DNA of 64,000 nucleotides, from the NCBI RefSeq assembly GCF_002831645.1, contig NZ_CP025117.1, positions 875,514 through 939,513 of the forward strand, read 5' to 3'. Shown in pieces: positions 8,262-23,200 of this stretch. The stretch is from Olleya sp. Bg11-27. GTDB lineage: Bacteria > Bacteroidota > Bacteroidia > Flavobacteriales > Flavobacteriaceae. Each line of letters opens with the position of its first letter. Within the stretch, counting starts at the first letter, position 1. A model generated the notes under the pieces. The model saw nothing but the letters and a program-made list of their open reading frames with translations, made no database searches and was not told where the DNA came from. The position numbers and the translations under genes were made by a program.

Positions 8262-11200
8262 ATGCTTATGAAAAAAGTTACTCTGTCTATCCCAAAATTA
8301 ACAAGTTCCTATTTATTAGGAGCTTTCATTTTTTTAATATCATCATTTAGTGCATATGCACAGTGCGATATTACGGTTATATCAACATCAATGGTATCGA
8401 CTTGTAGTGATGGTGGCACAGCATCAGATCCAAGTGATGATACGTTTACAGCAGATATTACTATAATTTTTGATGCGGCACCATCAACTGGTACCTTAGA
8501 TCTTTCAGGGGACAGTGGTAGTTTGTCTGTACCTGTTACTGGACTGACAACTGCTACCTCTCATACCTTTACGGGAATAACTATGAGTGCAGATGGAACA
8601 GCTATAGATATAACAGCAACATTTGTTGGAGATTTAACATGTACTTCTACATTTAATCAACCATCAGCAGGTTTAGCACCTGTGTCTTGTAGTTTAGTTT
8701 GTGCAATTGATACAATATCAATTTCTAATAGTAGTCTGTGTAATGATAATGGAACACCGACAGATCCTAGCGATGACACTTTTACTACTGATGTTACTAT
8801 TAATTATACTAACCCTCCTAGTTCGGGGACATTACAATTAACAGGGGATGGAACAAATTCAGTTGGAGTTGGTGTTATCGGAGCAACGTCCTATACGTTT
8901 ACTGGAATAGTGATGGCTGCAGATGGAGGGGCTGTTGATTTGACAGCGTCTTTCGTTGGAGGAGGATCAACTTGTGCTTTAAATGTACCAATGGCAGGAA
9001 CAGCTCCTATATCATGTAGTACAGATTGTGAAGTTTCGAGTATAACAGTGAGTGCTATTTCCAGCTGTGATAATGGAGGGACTCAAGGAGATCCTAGTGA
9101 TGATACGTTTACTGCGGATGTTACAATTACATACGTTAATCCGCCAACAGGAGGAAACCTTGTCTTATCAGGAGATGGATCTAATACTATTAGTGTTGGT
9201 GCTATTGGAGCAACTAGTTATACTTTCTCTTCTGTACTTATGGCTGCAGATGGTAGCGCTATAGATTTAACAGCTGCTTTTTCTGGAGGAACATCTACTT
9301 GTACTTTATCTACTTCATCTGGAATGGCTCCAAATTCTTGTAGTACAGAGTGTTTAATAACAAATATTGCAGGCGATAATTTGTCAATATGTAATGATGG
9401 AGGAACGCAAGGTGCGGGTCAAGAGGTCGATGATACGTTTACAGCAGATATTACAGTAACGTTTGATTTTGCGCCTGCTTCAGGAACTTTAGATTTAACA
9501 GGTGACGGTACAGCTTCAGTTGGAATTGGAGGCTTGGATTCAGCAACAAGTCATACTTTTGTTGGTGTAGTTTTTGCTTCAGATGGAGGTCCTGTAAATT
9601 TATCTGCAGATTTTTCTGACGCGTTTACATCATGCTTGTTTAATATTCCAAATACATTTACAGCACAATCACAATGTAGTACACCTGCCGGAGACGGAGG
9701 TTTAGATATATCAAAAAACCATTGTGATTGGGGATATACAACAAATGATAAATACATAATAAGATATACGGGTACCTTAACGAATAATGGTGCGAATTCT
9801 GTTTATAATATTAATATTACAGATGATCTAGGAACCCCGTTCTTAGGAGATGTAAACATAGAAAATTTTATTTCACGGTCAGCTAATGGCCCTGTGGGAT
9901 TAGGTGTAACCGCTAATGGTGCTTTTAATGGAACGTCAAATGAGGATGTAATTATTATCCCTACTTTAAGTGAATTGGCTCCTGGCGAAAGTATTACTTA
10001 TGGTTTTTGTATCGAGGTTTCAGCTGTTGACGCACTAGATGGAACGACTGTTGTAAACGAAATTTTTGCAACAGCAAATGATGTCGTTACCGGTTCTGCT
10101 TACGAAACTAGTGGTATAGATACAGAGACCTTTGAGCAAAACTTATCTATTTTAAGTGCAGGATTGGAAATCAATGATGATACTCCACCAGTCAATACGG
10201 ATGGGACGTCAGATTTCTTTTATACTATTACACTACGAAATTCAGGAGCAGGGATTGCTACGGATGTAGAATACACAGATTCTTTCGATCATTTATTTAA
10301 TAATGGCATTCCTATTAATAGTTTTGTTGTTACACAACTTTCAGGAACATTAAACCCGAATCCAGGTTTTGATGGAGGGTCAGGTTTAATAGGTACTTCA
10401 TCTAGTTTATTGCTTCCTGGACAAATAATGAATCCTAATACAACTGCAAGTTATAGAGTAGATTTAAATGTTGGTCCAACGTCTAATCAATCTACCAGAA
10501 ATACGCAAGGTGTATTTTCAGGTGAGGATGCAAGTGGGAGGCTTGTCTCTGATACCTCAAGAAGAAATCTTACAGCAAATCATGATGGTGAGCAATGTAT
10601 ATGTGAACAAACACCAGTAACATTAACGTATACACCAATACCTGTTATTACTAAAACAATTGTGAATGATGATCCTGCTGGAACGTTTGGTCATAGAGAT
10701 CTAACATTTCAAATCGAAATAGAGAATGATCCTTTATCTCCCGTGGATTTAATGAATTTACAAATTACAGATAATATTGGAGCAATGTGTCCTGGTAATA
10801 TAGTAAGTGTGGGAGCTCCGGTAATGGTGTCGTCCACAGCAACTATAGATCCTGTGTTGGATAGCGCCTATACAGGTCAAGGATTAAATGATGTGTTCTT
10901 AAATAATACAGGGAGATTAGCACCTGGAGAAAGAGTTATTATTCAAATAGAAGTTGAGGTTATATTACCTTGTTCAGGCGATAATGTAGCGACTTTTACA
11001 TCAACTAATCCTAATGGAGATTCAGTACCAGTTGTGGCGTCTGCGGTTGGAATTAATAATCCACCAGATGCAGTAGATGATACAGGTTCTACTCAAGTAG
11101 ATACTCCAATTACGATAAATGTCTTAGGTAATGATTCAGATCCTGATTTAGATGCCATTGCAGTAACAGAGGTAGAAGGAATATTAATTTCAGATGGTGG

Positions 11201-14200
11201 CGCTCCTGTAGTGCTTTCGGATGGTACAGTTGTACAGTTGATTGGTGGGGATTTAGTTATTACACCTCCTTCAGGAAGTACAGCACCTGTGTCGTTTCCT
11301 TATACAATACAAGATTCAAACGGTAATCAAGACACAGCAAATGTTTTTGTTACTATTTTACCTTGTACAATAACGATTATTAGTACTTCGGATGTAAGTA
11401 CATGTAATAGTAATGGGACAAGTGGAGATTCTTCTGATGATACATTTACTGCAGACATAACTGTTCAGTTTGATAATATTCCTGGATCAGGAAATTTAGA
11501 AATTACTGGTGACGGAGTTGCTACAATTTCAGTGTCATTAATTCCACTAGGAGCGACCTCTTATACATTTCAAGATATTGTTATGTCAGCAGATGGTGGT
11601 CCAATAGATTTGACAGCCTTTTTTACAACAGGTCCTTGTTCTTATACGGAATCGGATGCTGGTACAGCTCCAGATTCTTGCAGTACACCTGTAGCAGATA
11701 TGGCTATTACTAAAACATTAAATGAAGCTGGTCCTTTTATTTCTGGAGATACAGTTTCTTATACTATTGTAGTTAGTAATATAGGTACAGATGTTGCCAC
11801 TAACGTTTCAATTACAGATGCGCCCACTAATTTAACAATTACGAATGTAGCCGGAGGTTGTACAACATTACCATGTACTATTCCTTCCATTGCTGCGGGG
11901 ACTCCTGCTAATGATGTGACTATAGTGGTTACGGCAACAATAGATAATCCTGGAATTTTTACAAATACAGCATCAGTTAGTGCTGCAGAAATAGATCCAA
12001 CGCCTGGTAATAATATTGATGACGGTACAGATGGAAACAATGATGGTGTTGCAACAGGAACATCAGGTTTGGTTACTGTAAAATCACTAGGTAGTGCAGA
12101 TGCTACACCAGCAGAAGGTGATACAGTTCAATTTATTATTACGGTTACAAATAGTGGTCCTGACGATGCTACAAATGTGTCCTTGATAGATGCTATTCCT
12201 ACGAAATTAACAGCTACTGCTAATAATGGAAATACAGGTGGAGATCAAACGTCTACGTATACGGCTCCAAACTGGACCATACCTTTTATTGGTAGTGGTC
12301 AGTTTGTGACTTTAACAATTGAAGGTGTTGTAAATGCAGGGGAAGATGGAAATACAATAACAAATACGACTACAGCGGCTACTACACCTGATCAAATAGA
12401 TCCCACTACTACTGGTGATGATTTAACAGAAAGTGTTATAGTTGATGGAGCTATACCTGATCCTTGTGATGCAGTTGCTTCAGGAAATCCTGATAATGAT
12501 GGTGATGGTGTAAGTGATAGTTGTGATTTGGATGATGATAATGACGGTATTACTGATATAGAAGAAGGGTCTGGTACTGTTGATTCTGATGGAGATGGAA
12601 GTCCAGATTCATTTGATTTAGACAGTGATAACGATGGTTGTAACGATGTGTTAGAATCTGGAGGAACAGATAATGACAATGATGGTGTATTAGGAGATAC
12701 TGCTACGGTTGTAGATAGTGATGGATTAGTTTTAACACCAGGTAGTGGAGATACTACAGGAGGTTATAATGGTGCTAATGGTGCCGAGGTTTTAGCAACA
12801 AAAGTAATAGTGGATACATCTCCAACAGATCAGACTGTAAATAGTGGTTCTGATGTTACTTTTTCAGCATTAGTAACAGCAACAAGTACTGCAGCATATA
12901 ACGGTTTTGCACCAAGTACAACACCCGATTATACTGTTCCTCCGGGAGTAGATGTTTCAGGAACAACTGTATATCAATGGTATTTGGGAGATCCTACAAG
13001 TGGTGGAACTTTACTTACAGGTGAAACTAATGCTTCACTGACTTTAACGGCTGTCGATTCTAGTTTTAATGGTAATCAATATTGTGTAGTAATTACGCAT
13101 CCAGATAATATTTGTTTTACTCAAACAGAGTGTGCAATTCTTACAGTATCACCTGTTGCAGATGTTTCTATTACAAAAACATTAAATAATACAGGGCCTT
13201 ATCAATCAGGAGACACAGTAACATATAATATTGTTGTGGCTAATATAGGTCCAGATGATGCGACTAATGTTATGATAACAGACACACCAACAAACTTAAC
13301 TATAAGTGGAGTTGTTGGTGGTGGTTGTACCTCTTTCCCTTGTACGATACCAACTATTGCAGCTGGTTCTCCTGCAAACGATGTTATAATAACAGTGACG
13401 GCCACTATAAATAGTTCAGGTGCATTTACAAATTCAGCTTCTGTAACTATTGATGAAACGGATCCAATTCTAGGAAACAACATTGATGACGGTACAGATG
13501 GAAATAATGATGGGATTGCAGCTGGAACAGCAGATTTAATTACGATAAAAACATTAGCAAGTGCTAATGCAACTCCAGCAGAGGGAGAATTAGTTACCTA
13601 TATAATTACTGTAACTAATACAGGACCTACAGATGCTACAAATGTCTCACTAGCAGATACTATTCCTGCAGAATTAACAGCTACTACTAATAATGGAAAT
13701 ACAGGAGGAGATCAACCATCTGTTTATACAGCACCTAACTGGACAATTCCTTTTATAGGAAGTGGTCAATTTGTGACTTTAACAATTGAAGGTATTGTAA
13801 ATTTAGGTGAAGATGGAAATACAATTACAAATATAACTACTGCAGCTACAACTCCAGATCAAATAGATCCAACAATTACAGGTGATGATTTAACGGAAAG
13901 TGTTACCGTTGATGGGTGTGTAGATACAGATGGAGATGGTGATTGTGATAGTACAGATCCAGATAGTAATGATCCTTGTAATTTTACAGCAGGAAGTATA
14001 GCAGATACTTCAAATGCCATATGGGCAGCCGCAGATTGTGATGGAGATGGTGATCCAAATGGAACAGATCCAGACCCAACAAATCCTTGTGAGTTTACAA
14101 CAGGAACATCTACGCCAACAAATCCAATGATGGTAGGAACTCCAGAACAAACAGCCTATGATATTTGGGCAATGGTAGATTGTGATGGTGATGGTGTTAT

Positions 14201-17200
14201 AAATGGTCAAGAAGTTATTGATATGACTAATTCTTATGATTATTGCGACTATTTAGTCGTTAATCAAGACTATACGGTTACGTCTTTACAGTTTCAAAAT
14301 GCTGATTGTGATGGTGATGGAGTAACTAATGGAAATGAAATAGATCCTGATAATGATGGCGTTGATGATGGAAATGGAACGGACCCGTCTGATCCTTGTT
14401 CATACGAACCTTTATTAGTGACATTAACGCAAACAGGAGCTTGGATATTAGCGGACTGTGATGGTGATGGTGATCCTAATGGAAGTGATCCAGACCCTCA
14501 AGATCCTTGTGTATTTAAAGTAGGGACAACGCCACCTACAGATCCAGGAACACCTGGTAGTTCAGAACAAACAGCCTACGATATTTGGGCAGCAGCCGAT
14601 TGTGATGGAGATGGTGATACAAATGGGACAGATCCAGATCCGGAAAATCCATGTGTATTTACAACAGGAAGTACAGCAGATACAACAAATCCAATTTGGC
14701 AAGCAGCCGATTGTGATGGTGATGGTGAGACAAATGGCACAGAAAATAATAATGGTTCAGACCCAACGGATCCTTGTAGCGTAAGTGGAACAACAACAAT
14801 ACCTGCAGTAAGTGATTCTAACTATGCAGTTTGGGCAGCAGCGGATTGTGATGGTGATGGTGAGAGTAACGGGACGGAAGTAATGAATGGAACAGACCCT
14901 TTCGATCCATGTAGCGTTACAACACCAACAATTCCAGCGGTAAGCGATTCAAACTATGCGGTTTGGGCAGCAGTCGATTGTGATGGAGATGGGACGTCAA
15001 ACGGAACAGATACAGCACCTTTCGATCCATGTGTAGATAATGAAACAATAGGAGATGAAGATACAAGTAATGCCATTTGGCAAGCAGCGGATTGTGATGG
15101 AGACGGAACACCAAATGGAACAGATACAGCGCCTTATGATCCATGCGTGGATGATGGAATAACAGGAGATGAAGACACAGCAAATGCAATTTGGATTTCA
15201 GCTGATTGTGACGGTGATGGTGTAATTAACGGCACAGAAATCGCAGATGGCACCGATCCAAACGATGCTTGTGATTATAACGTGTCGAGTGTAACAGTAG
15301 CAGTAACAAGTACAGTAGATTGTGATGGCGATGGTGTAACAGATGCAGATGAAATCGCAGATGGAACCGATCCAAACAATGCTTGTGATTATACAGTAGC
15401 TAGCATAACGGTAGCAGTAACCAGTGCAGTAGATTGTGATGGCGATGGTGTAACAGATGCAGATGAGATAAACGGACCAGATGGCGACCCAACAACAGCA
15501 GATGGCACTGATCCAAATGATGCTTGTGATTATAATGTATCAAGTGTAACATTAGCTGTAACAAGTACAGTAGATTGTGATGGCGATGGAGTTATTGATG
15601 CGGATGAAATTGCAGATGGCACTGATCCAAACGATGCTTGTGATTATAATGTGTCGAGTGTAACAGTAGCAGTAACAAGTACAGTAGATTGTGATGGCGA
15701 TGGTGTAACAGATGCAGATGAAATCGCAGATGGCACTGATCCAAATGATGCTTGTGATTATAACGTTTCAAGTGTAACAGTAGCAGTAACCAGTACAGTA
15801 GATTGTGATGGCGATGGTGTAACAGATGCAGATGAAATCGCAGATGGAACCGATCCGAACAATGCTTGTGATTATACAGTAGCTAGCATAACAGTAGCAG
15901 TAACCAGTGCAGTAGATTGTGATGGCGATGGTGTAACAGATGCAGATGAGATAAACGGACCAGATGGAGACCCAACAACAGCAGATGGCACTGATCCAAA
16001 TGATGCTTGTGATTATAATGTATCAAGTGTAACATTAGCTGTAACAAGTACAGTAGATTGTGATGGCGATGGAGTTATTGATGCGGATGAAATTGCAGAT
16101 GGCACTGATCCAAACGATGCTTGTGATTATAATGTGTCGAGTGTAACAGTAGCAGTAACCAGTACAGTAGATTGTGATGGCGATGGTGTAACAGATGCGG
16201 ATGAAATCGCAGATGGCACTGATCCAAATGATGCTTGTGATTATAACGTGTCGAGTGTAACAGTAGCAGTAACCAGTACAGTAGATTGTGATGGCGATGG
16301 TGTAACAGATGCAGATGAAATCGCAGATGGAACCGATCCGAACAATGCTTGTGATTATACAGTAGCTAGCATAACAGTAGCAGTAACCAGTGCAGTAGAT
16401 TGTGATGGCGATGGTGTAACAGATGCAGATGAGATAAACGGACCAGATGGAGACCCAACAACAGCAGATGGCACTGATCCAAATGATGCTTGTGATTATA
16501 ATGTATCAAGTGTAACATTAGCTGTAACAAGTACAGTAGATTGTGATGGCGATGGAGTTATTGATGCGGATGAAATTGCAGATGGCACTGATCCAAACGA
16601 TGCTTGTGATTATAATGTGTCGAGTGTAACAGTAGCAGTAACCAGTACAGTAGATTGTGATGGCGATGGTGTAACAGATGCGGATGAAATCGCAGATGGC
16701 ACTGATCCAAATGATGCTTGTGATTATAACGTGCCAAGTGTAACATTAGCTGTAACAAGTACAGTAGATTGTGATGGCGATGGTGTAACAGACGCGGATG
16801 AAATCGCAGATGGAACCGATCCAAACAATGCTTGTGATTATACAGTAGCTAGCATAACAGTAGCAGTAACCAGTACAGTAGATTGTGATGGTGATGGTGT
16901 AACAGATGCAGATGAGATAAACGGACCAGATGGAGACCCAACAACAGCAGATGGTACCGATCCAAATGATGCTTGTGATTATAATGTGTCAAGTGTAACA
17001 TTAGCTATAACAAGTACAGTAGATTGTGATGGCGATGGTGTTATTGATGCGGATGAAATTGCAGATGGCACTGATCCAAACGATGCTTGTGATTATAATG
17101 TGTCGAGTGTAACAGTAGCAGTAACCAGTACAGTAGATTGTGATGGCGATGGTGTAACAGATGCGGATGAAATCGCAGATGGCACTGATCCAAATGATGC

Positions 17201-20200
17201 TTGTGATTATAACGTTTCAAGTGTAACAGTAGCAGTAACCAGTACAGTAGATTGTGATGGCGATGGTGTAACAGATGCAGATGAAATCGCAGATGGAACC
17301 GATCCGAACAATGCTTGTGATTATACAGTAGCTAGCATAACAGTAGCAGTAACCAGTGCAGTAGATTGTGATGGCGATGGTGTAACAGATGCAGATGAGA
17401 TAAACGGACCAGATGGCGACCCAACAACAGCAGATGGCACTGATCCAAATGATGCTTGTGATTATAATGTATCAAGTGTAACATTAGCTGTAACAAGTAC
17501 AGTAGATTGTGATGGCGATGGTGTTATTGATGCGGATGAAATTGCAGATGGCACTGATCCAAACGATGCTTGTGATTATAATGTGTCGAGTGTAACAGTA
17601 GCAGTAACAAGTACAGTAGATTGTGATGGCGATGGTGTAACAGATGCAGATGAAATCGCAGATGGCACTGATCCAAATGATGCTTGTGATTATAACGTTT
17701 CAAGTGTAACAGTAGCAGTAACCAGTACAGTAGATTGTGATGGCGATGGTGTAACAGATGCAGATGAAATCGCAGATGGAACCGATCCGAACAATGCTTG
17801 TGATTATACAGTAGCTAGCATAACAGTAGCAGTAACCAGTGCAGTAGATTGTGATGGCGATGGTGTAACAGATGCAGATGAGATAAACGGACCAGATGGA
17901 GACCCAACAACAGCAGATGGCACTGATCCAAATGATGCTTGTGATTATAATGTATCAAGTGTAACATTAGCTGTAACAAGTACAGTAGATTGTGATGGCG
18001 ATGGTGTTATTGATGCGGATGAAATTGCAGATGGCACTGATCCAAACGATGCTTGTGATTATAATGTGTCGAGTGTAACAGTAGCAGTAACAAGTACAGT
18101 AGATTGTGATGGCGATGGTGTAACAGATGCAGATGAAATCGCAGATGGCACTGATCCAAATGATGCTTGTGATTATAACGTTTCAAGTGTAACAGTAGCA
18201 GTAACCAGTACAGTAGATTGTGATGGCGATGGTGTAACAGATGCAGATGAAATCGCAGATGGAACCGATCCGAACAATGCTTGTGATTATACAGTAGCTA
18301 GCATAACAGTAGCAGTAACCAGTGCAGTAGATTGTGATGGCGATGGTGTAACAGATGCAGATGAGATAAACGGACCAGATGGAGACCCAACAACAGCAGA
18401 TGGCACTGATCCAAATGATGCTTGTGATTATAATGTATCAAGTGTAACATTAGCTGTAACAAGTACAGTAGATTGTGATGGCGATGGAGTTATTGATGCG
18501 GATGAAATTGCAGATGGCACTGATCCAAACGATGCTTGTGATTATAATGTGTCGAGTGTAACAGTAGCAGTAACCAGTACAGTAGATTGTGATGGCGATG
18601 GTGTAACAGATGCGGATGAAATCGCAGATGGCACTGATCCAAATGATGCTTGTGATTATAACGTGTCGAGTGTAACAGTAGCAGTAACCAGTACAGTAGA
18701 TTGTGATGGCGATGGTGTAACAGATGCAGATGAAATCGCAGATGGAACCGATCCGAACAATGCTTGTGATTATACAGTAGCTAGCATAACAGTAGCAGTA
18801 ACCAGTGCAGTAGATTGTGATGGCGATGGTGTAACAGATGCAGATGAGATAAACGGACCAGATGGCGACCCAACAACAGCAGATGGCACTGATCCAAATG
18901 ATGCTTGTGATTATAATGTATCAAGTGTAACATTAGCTGTAACAAGTACAGTAGATTGTGATGGCGATGGTGTTATTGATGCGGATGAAATTGCAGATGG
19001 CACTGATCCAAACGATGCTTGTGATTATAATGTGTCGAGTGTAACAGTAGCAGTAACCAGTACAGTAGATTGTGATGGCGATGGTGTAACAGATGCGGAT
19101 GAAATCGCAGATGGCACTGATCCAAATGATGCTTGTGATTATAACGTGTCGAGTGTAACAGTAGCAGTAACCAGTACAGTAGATTGTGATGGCGATGGTG
19201 TAACAGATGCAGATGAAATCGCAGATGGAACCGATCCGAACAATGCTTGTGATTATACAGTAGCTAGCATAACAGTAGCAGTAACCAGTGCAGTAGATTG
19301 TGATGGCGATGGTGTAACAGATGCAGATGAGATAAACGGACCAGATGGAGACCCAACAACAGCAGATGGCACTGATCCAAATGATGCTTGTGATTATAAT
19401 GTATCAAGTGTAACATTAGCTGTAACAAGTACAGTAGATTGTGATGGCGATGGTGTTATTGATGCGGATGAAATTGCAGATGGCACTGATCCAAACGATG
19501 CTTGTGATTATAATGTGTCGAGTGTAACAGTAGCAGTAACAAGTACAGTAGATTGTGATGGCGATGGTGTAACAGATGCAGATGAAATCGCAGATGGCAC
19601 TGATCCAAATGATGCTTGTGATTATAACGTTTCAAGTGTAACAGTAGCAGTAACCAGTACAGTAGATTGTGATGGCGATGGTGTAACAGATGCAGATGAA
19701 ATCGCAGATGGAACCGATCCGAACAATGCTTGTGATTATACAGTAGCTAGCATAACAGTAGCAGTAACCAGTGCAGTAGATTGTGATGGCGATGGTGTAA
19801 CAGATGCAGATGAGATAAACGGACCAGATGGAGACCCAACAACAGCAGATGGCACTGATCCAAATGATGCTTGTGATTATAATGTATCAAGTGTAACATT
19901 AGCTGTAACAAGTACAGTAGATTGTGATGGCGATGGAGTTATTGATGCGGATGAAATTGCAGATGGCACTGATCCAAACGATGCTTGTGATTATAATGTG
20001 TCGAGTGTAACAGTAGCAGTAACCAGTACAGTAGATTGTGATGGCGATGGTGTAACAGATGCGGATGAAATCGCAGATGGCACTGATCCAAATGATGCTT
20101 GTGATTATAACGTGTCGAGTGTAACAGTAGCAGTAACCAGTACAGTAGATTGTGATGGCGATGGTGTAACAGATGCAGATGAAATCGCAGATGGAACCGA

Positions 20201-23200
20201 TCCGAACAATGCTTGTGATTATACAGTAGCTAGCATAACAGTAGCAGTAACCAGTGCAGTAGATTGTGATGGCGATGGTGTAACAGATGCAGATGAGATA
20301 AACGGACCAGATGGAGACCCAACAACAGCAGATGGCACTGATCCAAATGATGCTTGTGATTATAATGTATCAAGTGTAACATTAGCTGTAACAAGTACAG
20401 TAGATTGTGATGGCGATGGTGTTATTGATGCGGATGAAATTGCAGATGGCACTGATCCAAACGATGCTTGTGATTATAATGTGTCGAGTGTAACAGTAGC
20501 AGTAACCAGTACAGTAGATTGTGATGGCGATGGTGTAACAGATGCGGATGAAATCGCAGATGGCACTGATCCAAATGATGCTTGTGATTATAACGTGCCA
20601 AGTGTAACATTAGCTGTAACAAGTACAGTAGATTGTGATGGCGATGGTGTAACAGACGCGGATGAAATCGCAGATGGAACCGATCCAAACAATGCTTGTG
20701 ATTATACAGTAGCTAGCATAACAGTAGCAGTAACCAGTACAGTAGATTGTGATGGTGATGGTGTAACAGATGCAGATGAGATAAACGGACCAGATGGAGA
20801 CCCAACAACAGCAGATGGTACCGATCCAAATGATGCTTGTGATTATAATGTGTCAAGTGTAACATTAGCTATAACAAGTACAGTAGATTGTGATGGCGAT
20901 GGTGTTATTGATGCGGATGAAATTGCAGATGGCACTGATCCAAACGATGCTTGTGATTATAATGTGTCGAGTGTAACAGTAGCAGTAACAAGTACAGTAG
21001 ATTGTGATGGCGATGGTGTAACAGATGCGGATGAAATCGCAGATGGCACTGATCCAAACGATGCTTGTGATTATAACGTGTCAAGTGTAACAGTAGCAGT
21101 AACAAGTACAGTAGATTGTGATGGCGATGGTGTAACAGATGCAGATGAAATCGCAGATGGAACGGATCCAAACAGTGCTTGTGATTATAACGTTTCAAGT
21201 GTAACAGTAGCAGTAACCAGTGCAGTAGATTGTGATGGTGATGGTGTAACAGATGCAGATGAGATAGCTGCAGGAACTGATCCAAATGATGCTTGTGATT
21301 ATAATTTAGGAGACATAACAGTACCAGTAACAAGCACAGTAGATTGTGATGGTGATGGTGTAACTGATGGTGATGAGATAAACGGGCCAGATGGTGATCC
21401 AACAACAGCAGATGGAACAAACCCAACTGATCCATGTGATTATGATGTAGCAAGTATTACAGTAGTAGTAACAAGTACAATAGATTGTGATGGTGATGGT
21501 GTTATTGATGCAGATGAAATTGCAGATGGTACAGATCCAAATGATCCATGTGATTTCAATACAGGAAGCATAACGGTAACTCCTTCAGGAGACTACTTAA
21601 ATGCTGATTGTGATGGTGATGGTGTTACAAATGGAGATGAGATAGCAACGGGTACAGATCCAAATGATCCATGTGATTATGATGGTTCAATCCAGGATAT
21701 TACTATGGTAAGTACATTATGGTTAGGAGCTGATTGTGATGGTGATGGTGTATCTAATGGTACAGAGCTTGGCGATGGAACAGACGCATTAGACCCTTGT
21801 AGTTATTTAGTTACTAATCAAGATATAAATATTGTTACTTCTGAATGGAATAATGCTGATTGTGATGGTGATGGTGTAACTAATGGTGATGAGATAATTG
21901 ACGGAACAGATTTATTAAATGCATGTGATTATGATCTTGCAAGTGTAACTTTAGCTGTAACTAGTACAGTAGATTGTGATGGTGATGGCGTAACAGATGC
22001 AGATGAAATAGCATCAGGAACAGATCCAAGCGATGCTTGTGATTATAACTTAGTAGACATAACTGTAGCAGTAACCAGTACAGTAGATTGTGATGGTGAT
22101 GGCGTAACAGATGCAGATGAAATAGCGTCAGGTACAGATCCAAATGATGCTTGTGATTATAATTTAGGAGACATAACAGTACCGGTAACAAGTACAGTAG
22201 ATTGTGATGGTGATGGTGTAACTGATGGTGATGAGATAAACGGGCCAGATGGTGATCCGACCACACCAGATGGAACAAATCCAACTGATCCATGTGATTA
22301 TGATGTAGCAAGTATTACAGTAGTAGTAACAAGTACAGTAGATTGTGATGGCGATGGTGTCATTGATGCGGATGAAATTGCAGATGGTACAGATCCAAAC
22401 GATCCATGTGATTTCAATACGGGAAGCATAACGGTAATCCCTTCAGGAGATTACTTAAATTCTGATTGTGATGGTGATGGTGTTTCAAATGGAGATGAGA
22501 TAGCAACAGGTACAGATCCAAATGATCCATGTGATTATGATTCATCTGTTCAAAATTCAACTATTCTTTCTGTTGAATGGTTAGGATTAGATTGTGATGG
22601 CGATGGTGTATCAAATGGTACTGAACTTGCAGACGGAACAGACCCACTAGATCCTTGTGATTATTTAGTTAATAGTCAAGATTTAAATATTCTTACGTCT
22701 GCATGGAATAATGCAGATTGTGATGGGGATGGTGTTTCAAATGGGGATGAATTACTAGATGCAACAGATCCAAACGATCCATGCGACTTTGTAGTAGGAA
22801 GTCAAACATTAGCAACTTCAGTTGATTTTATGGCTGCAGATTGTGATGGGGATGGTGTAACTAATGACGATGAAATACTAGATGGAACAGATCCAAATGA
22901 ACCTTGTGATTTCATAACTACTAGTATAACTGTTTTAGCTAGTGATGAATGGAATGAATTAGATTGTGATGGAGATGGTGTTACCAATGAAGATGAACTA
23001 ATTGATGGTACAGGTCCATTAGATCCTTGTCAATTCGATCTTGATAATGTTACGCTTAATCAAAATCAAGCTTGGGATGTCTTAGATTGTGATGGAGATG
23101 GAGTAGTTAATGGAGATGAAATCGATGACGGAACAGATCCATTAGATCTATGTAGCTTTATTTTAGAGAGTCAAACAGTTACTCCAAGTCAAGAATGGTT

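Noticed and set aside
15318-21113. The regularly spaced repeats as a CRISPR array
   Set aside because: The unit is 483 bp, coding, in one frame, and has no unique spacers or cas genes nearby.
14917-22311. Several His/Leu-rich open frames of 60-180 codons on the minus strand
   Set aside because: They are antisense shadows of the DCDGDG repeats; two of them (16558-16824 and 20422-20688) are identical simply because the array is repeated.
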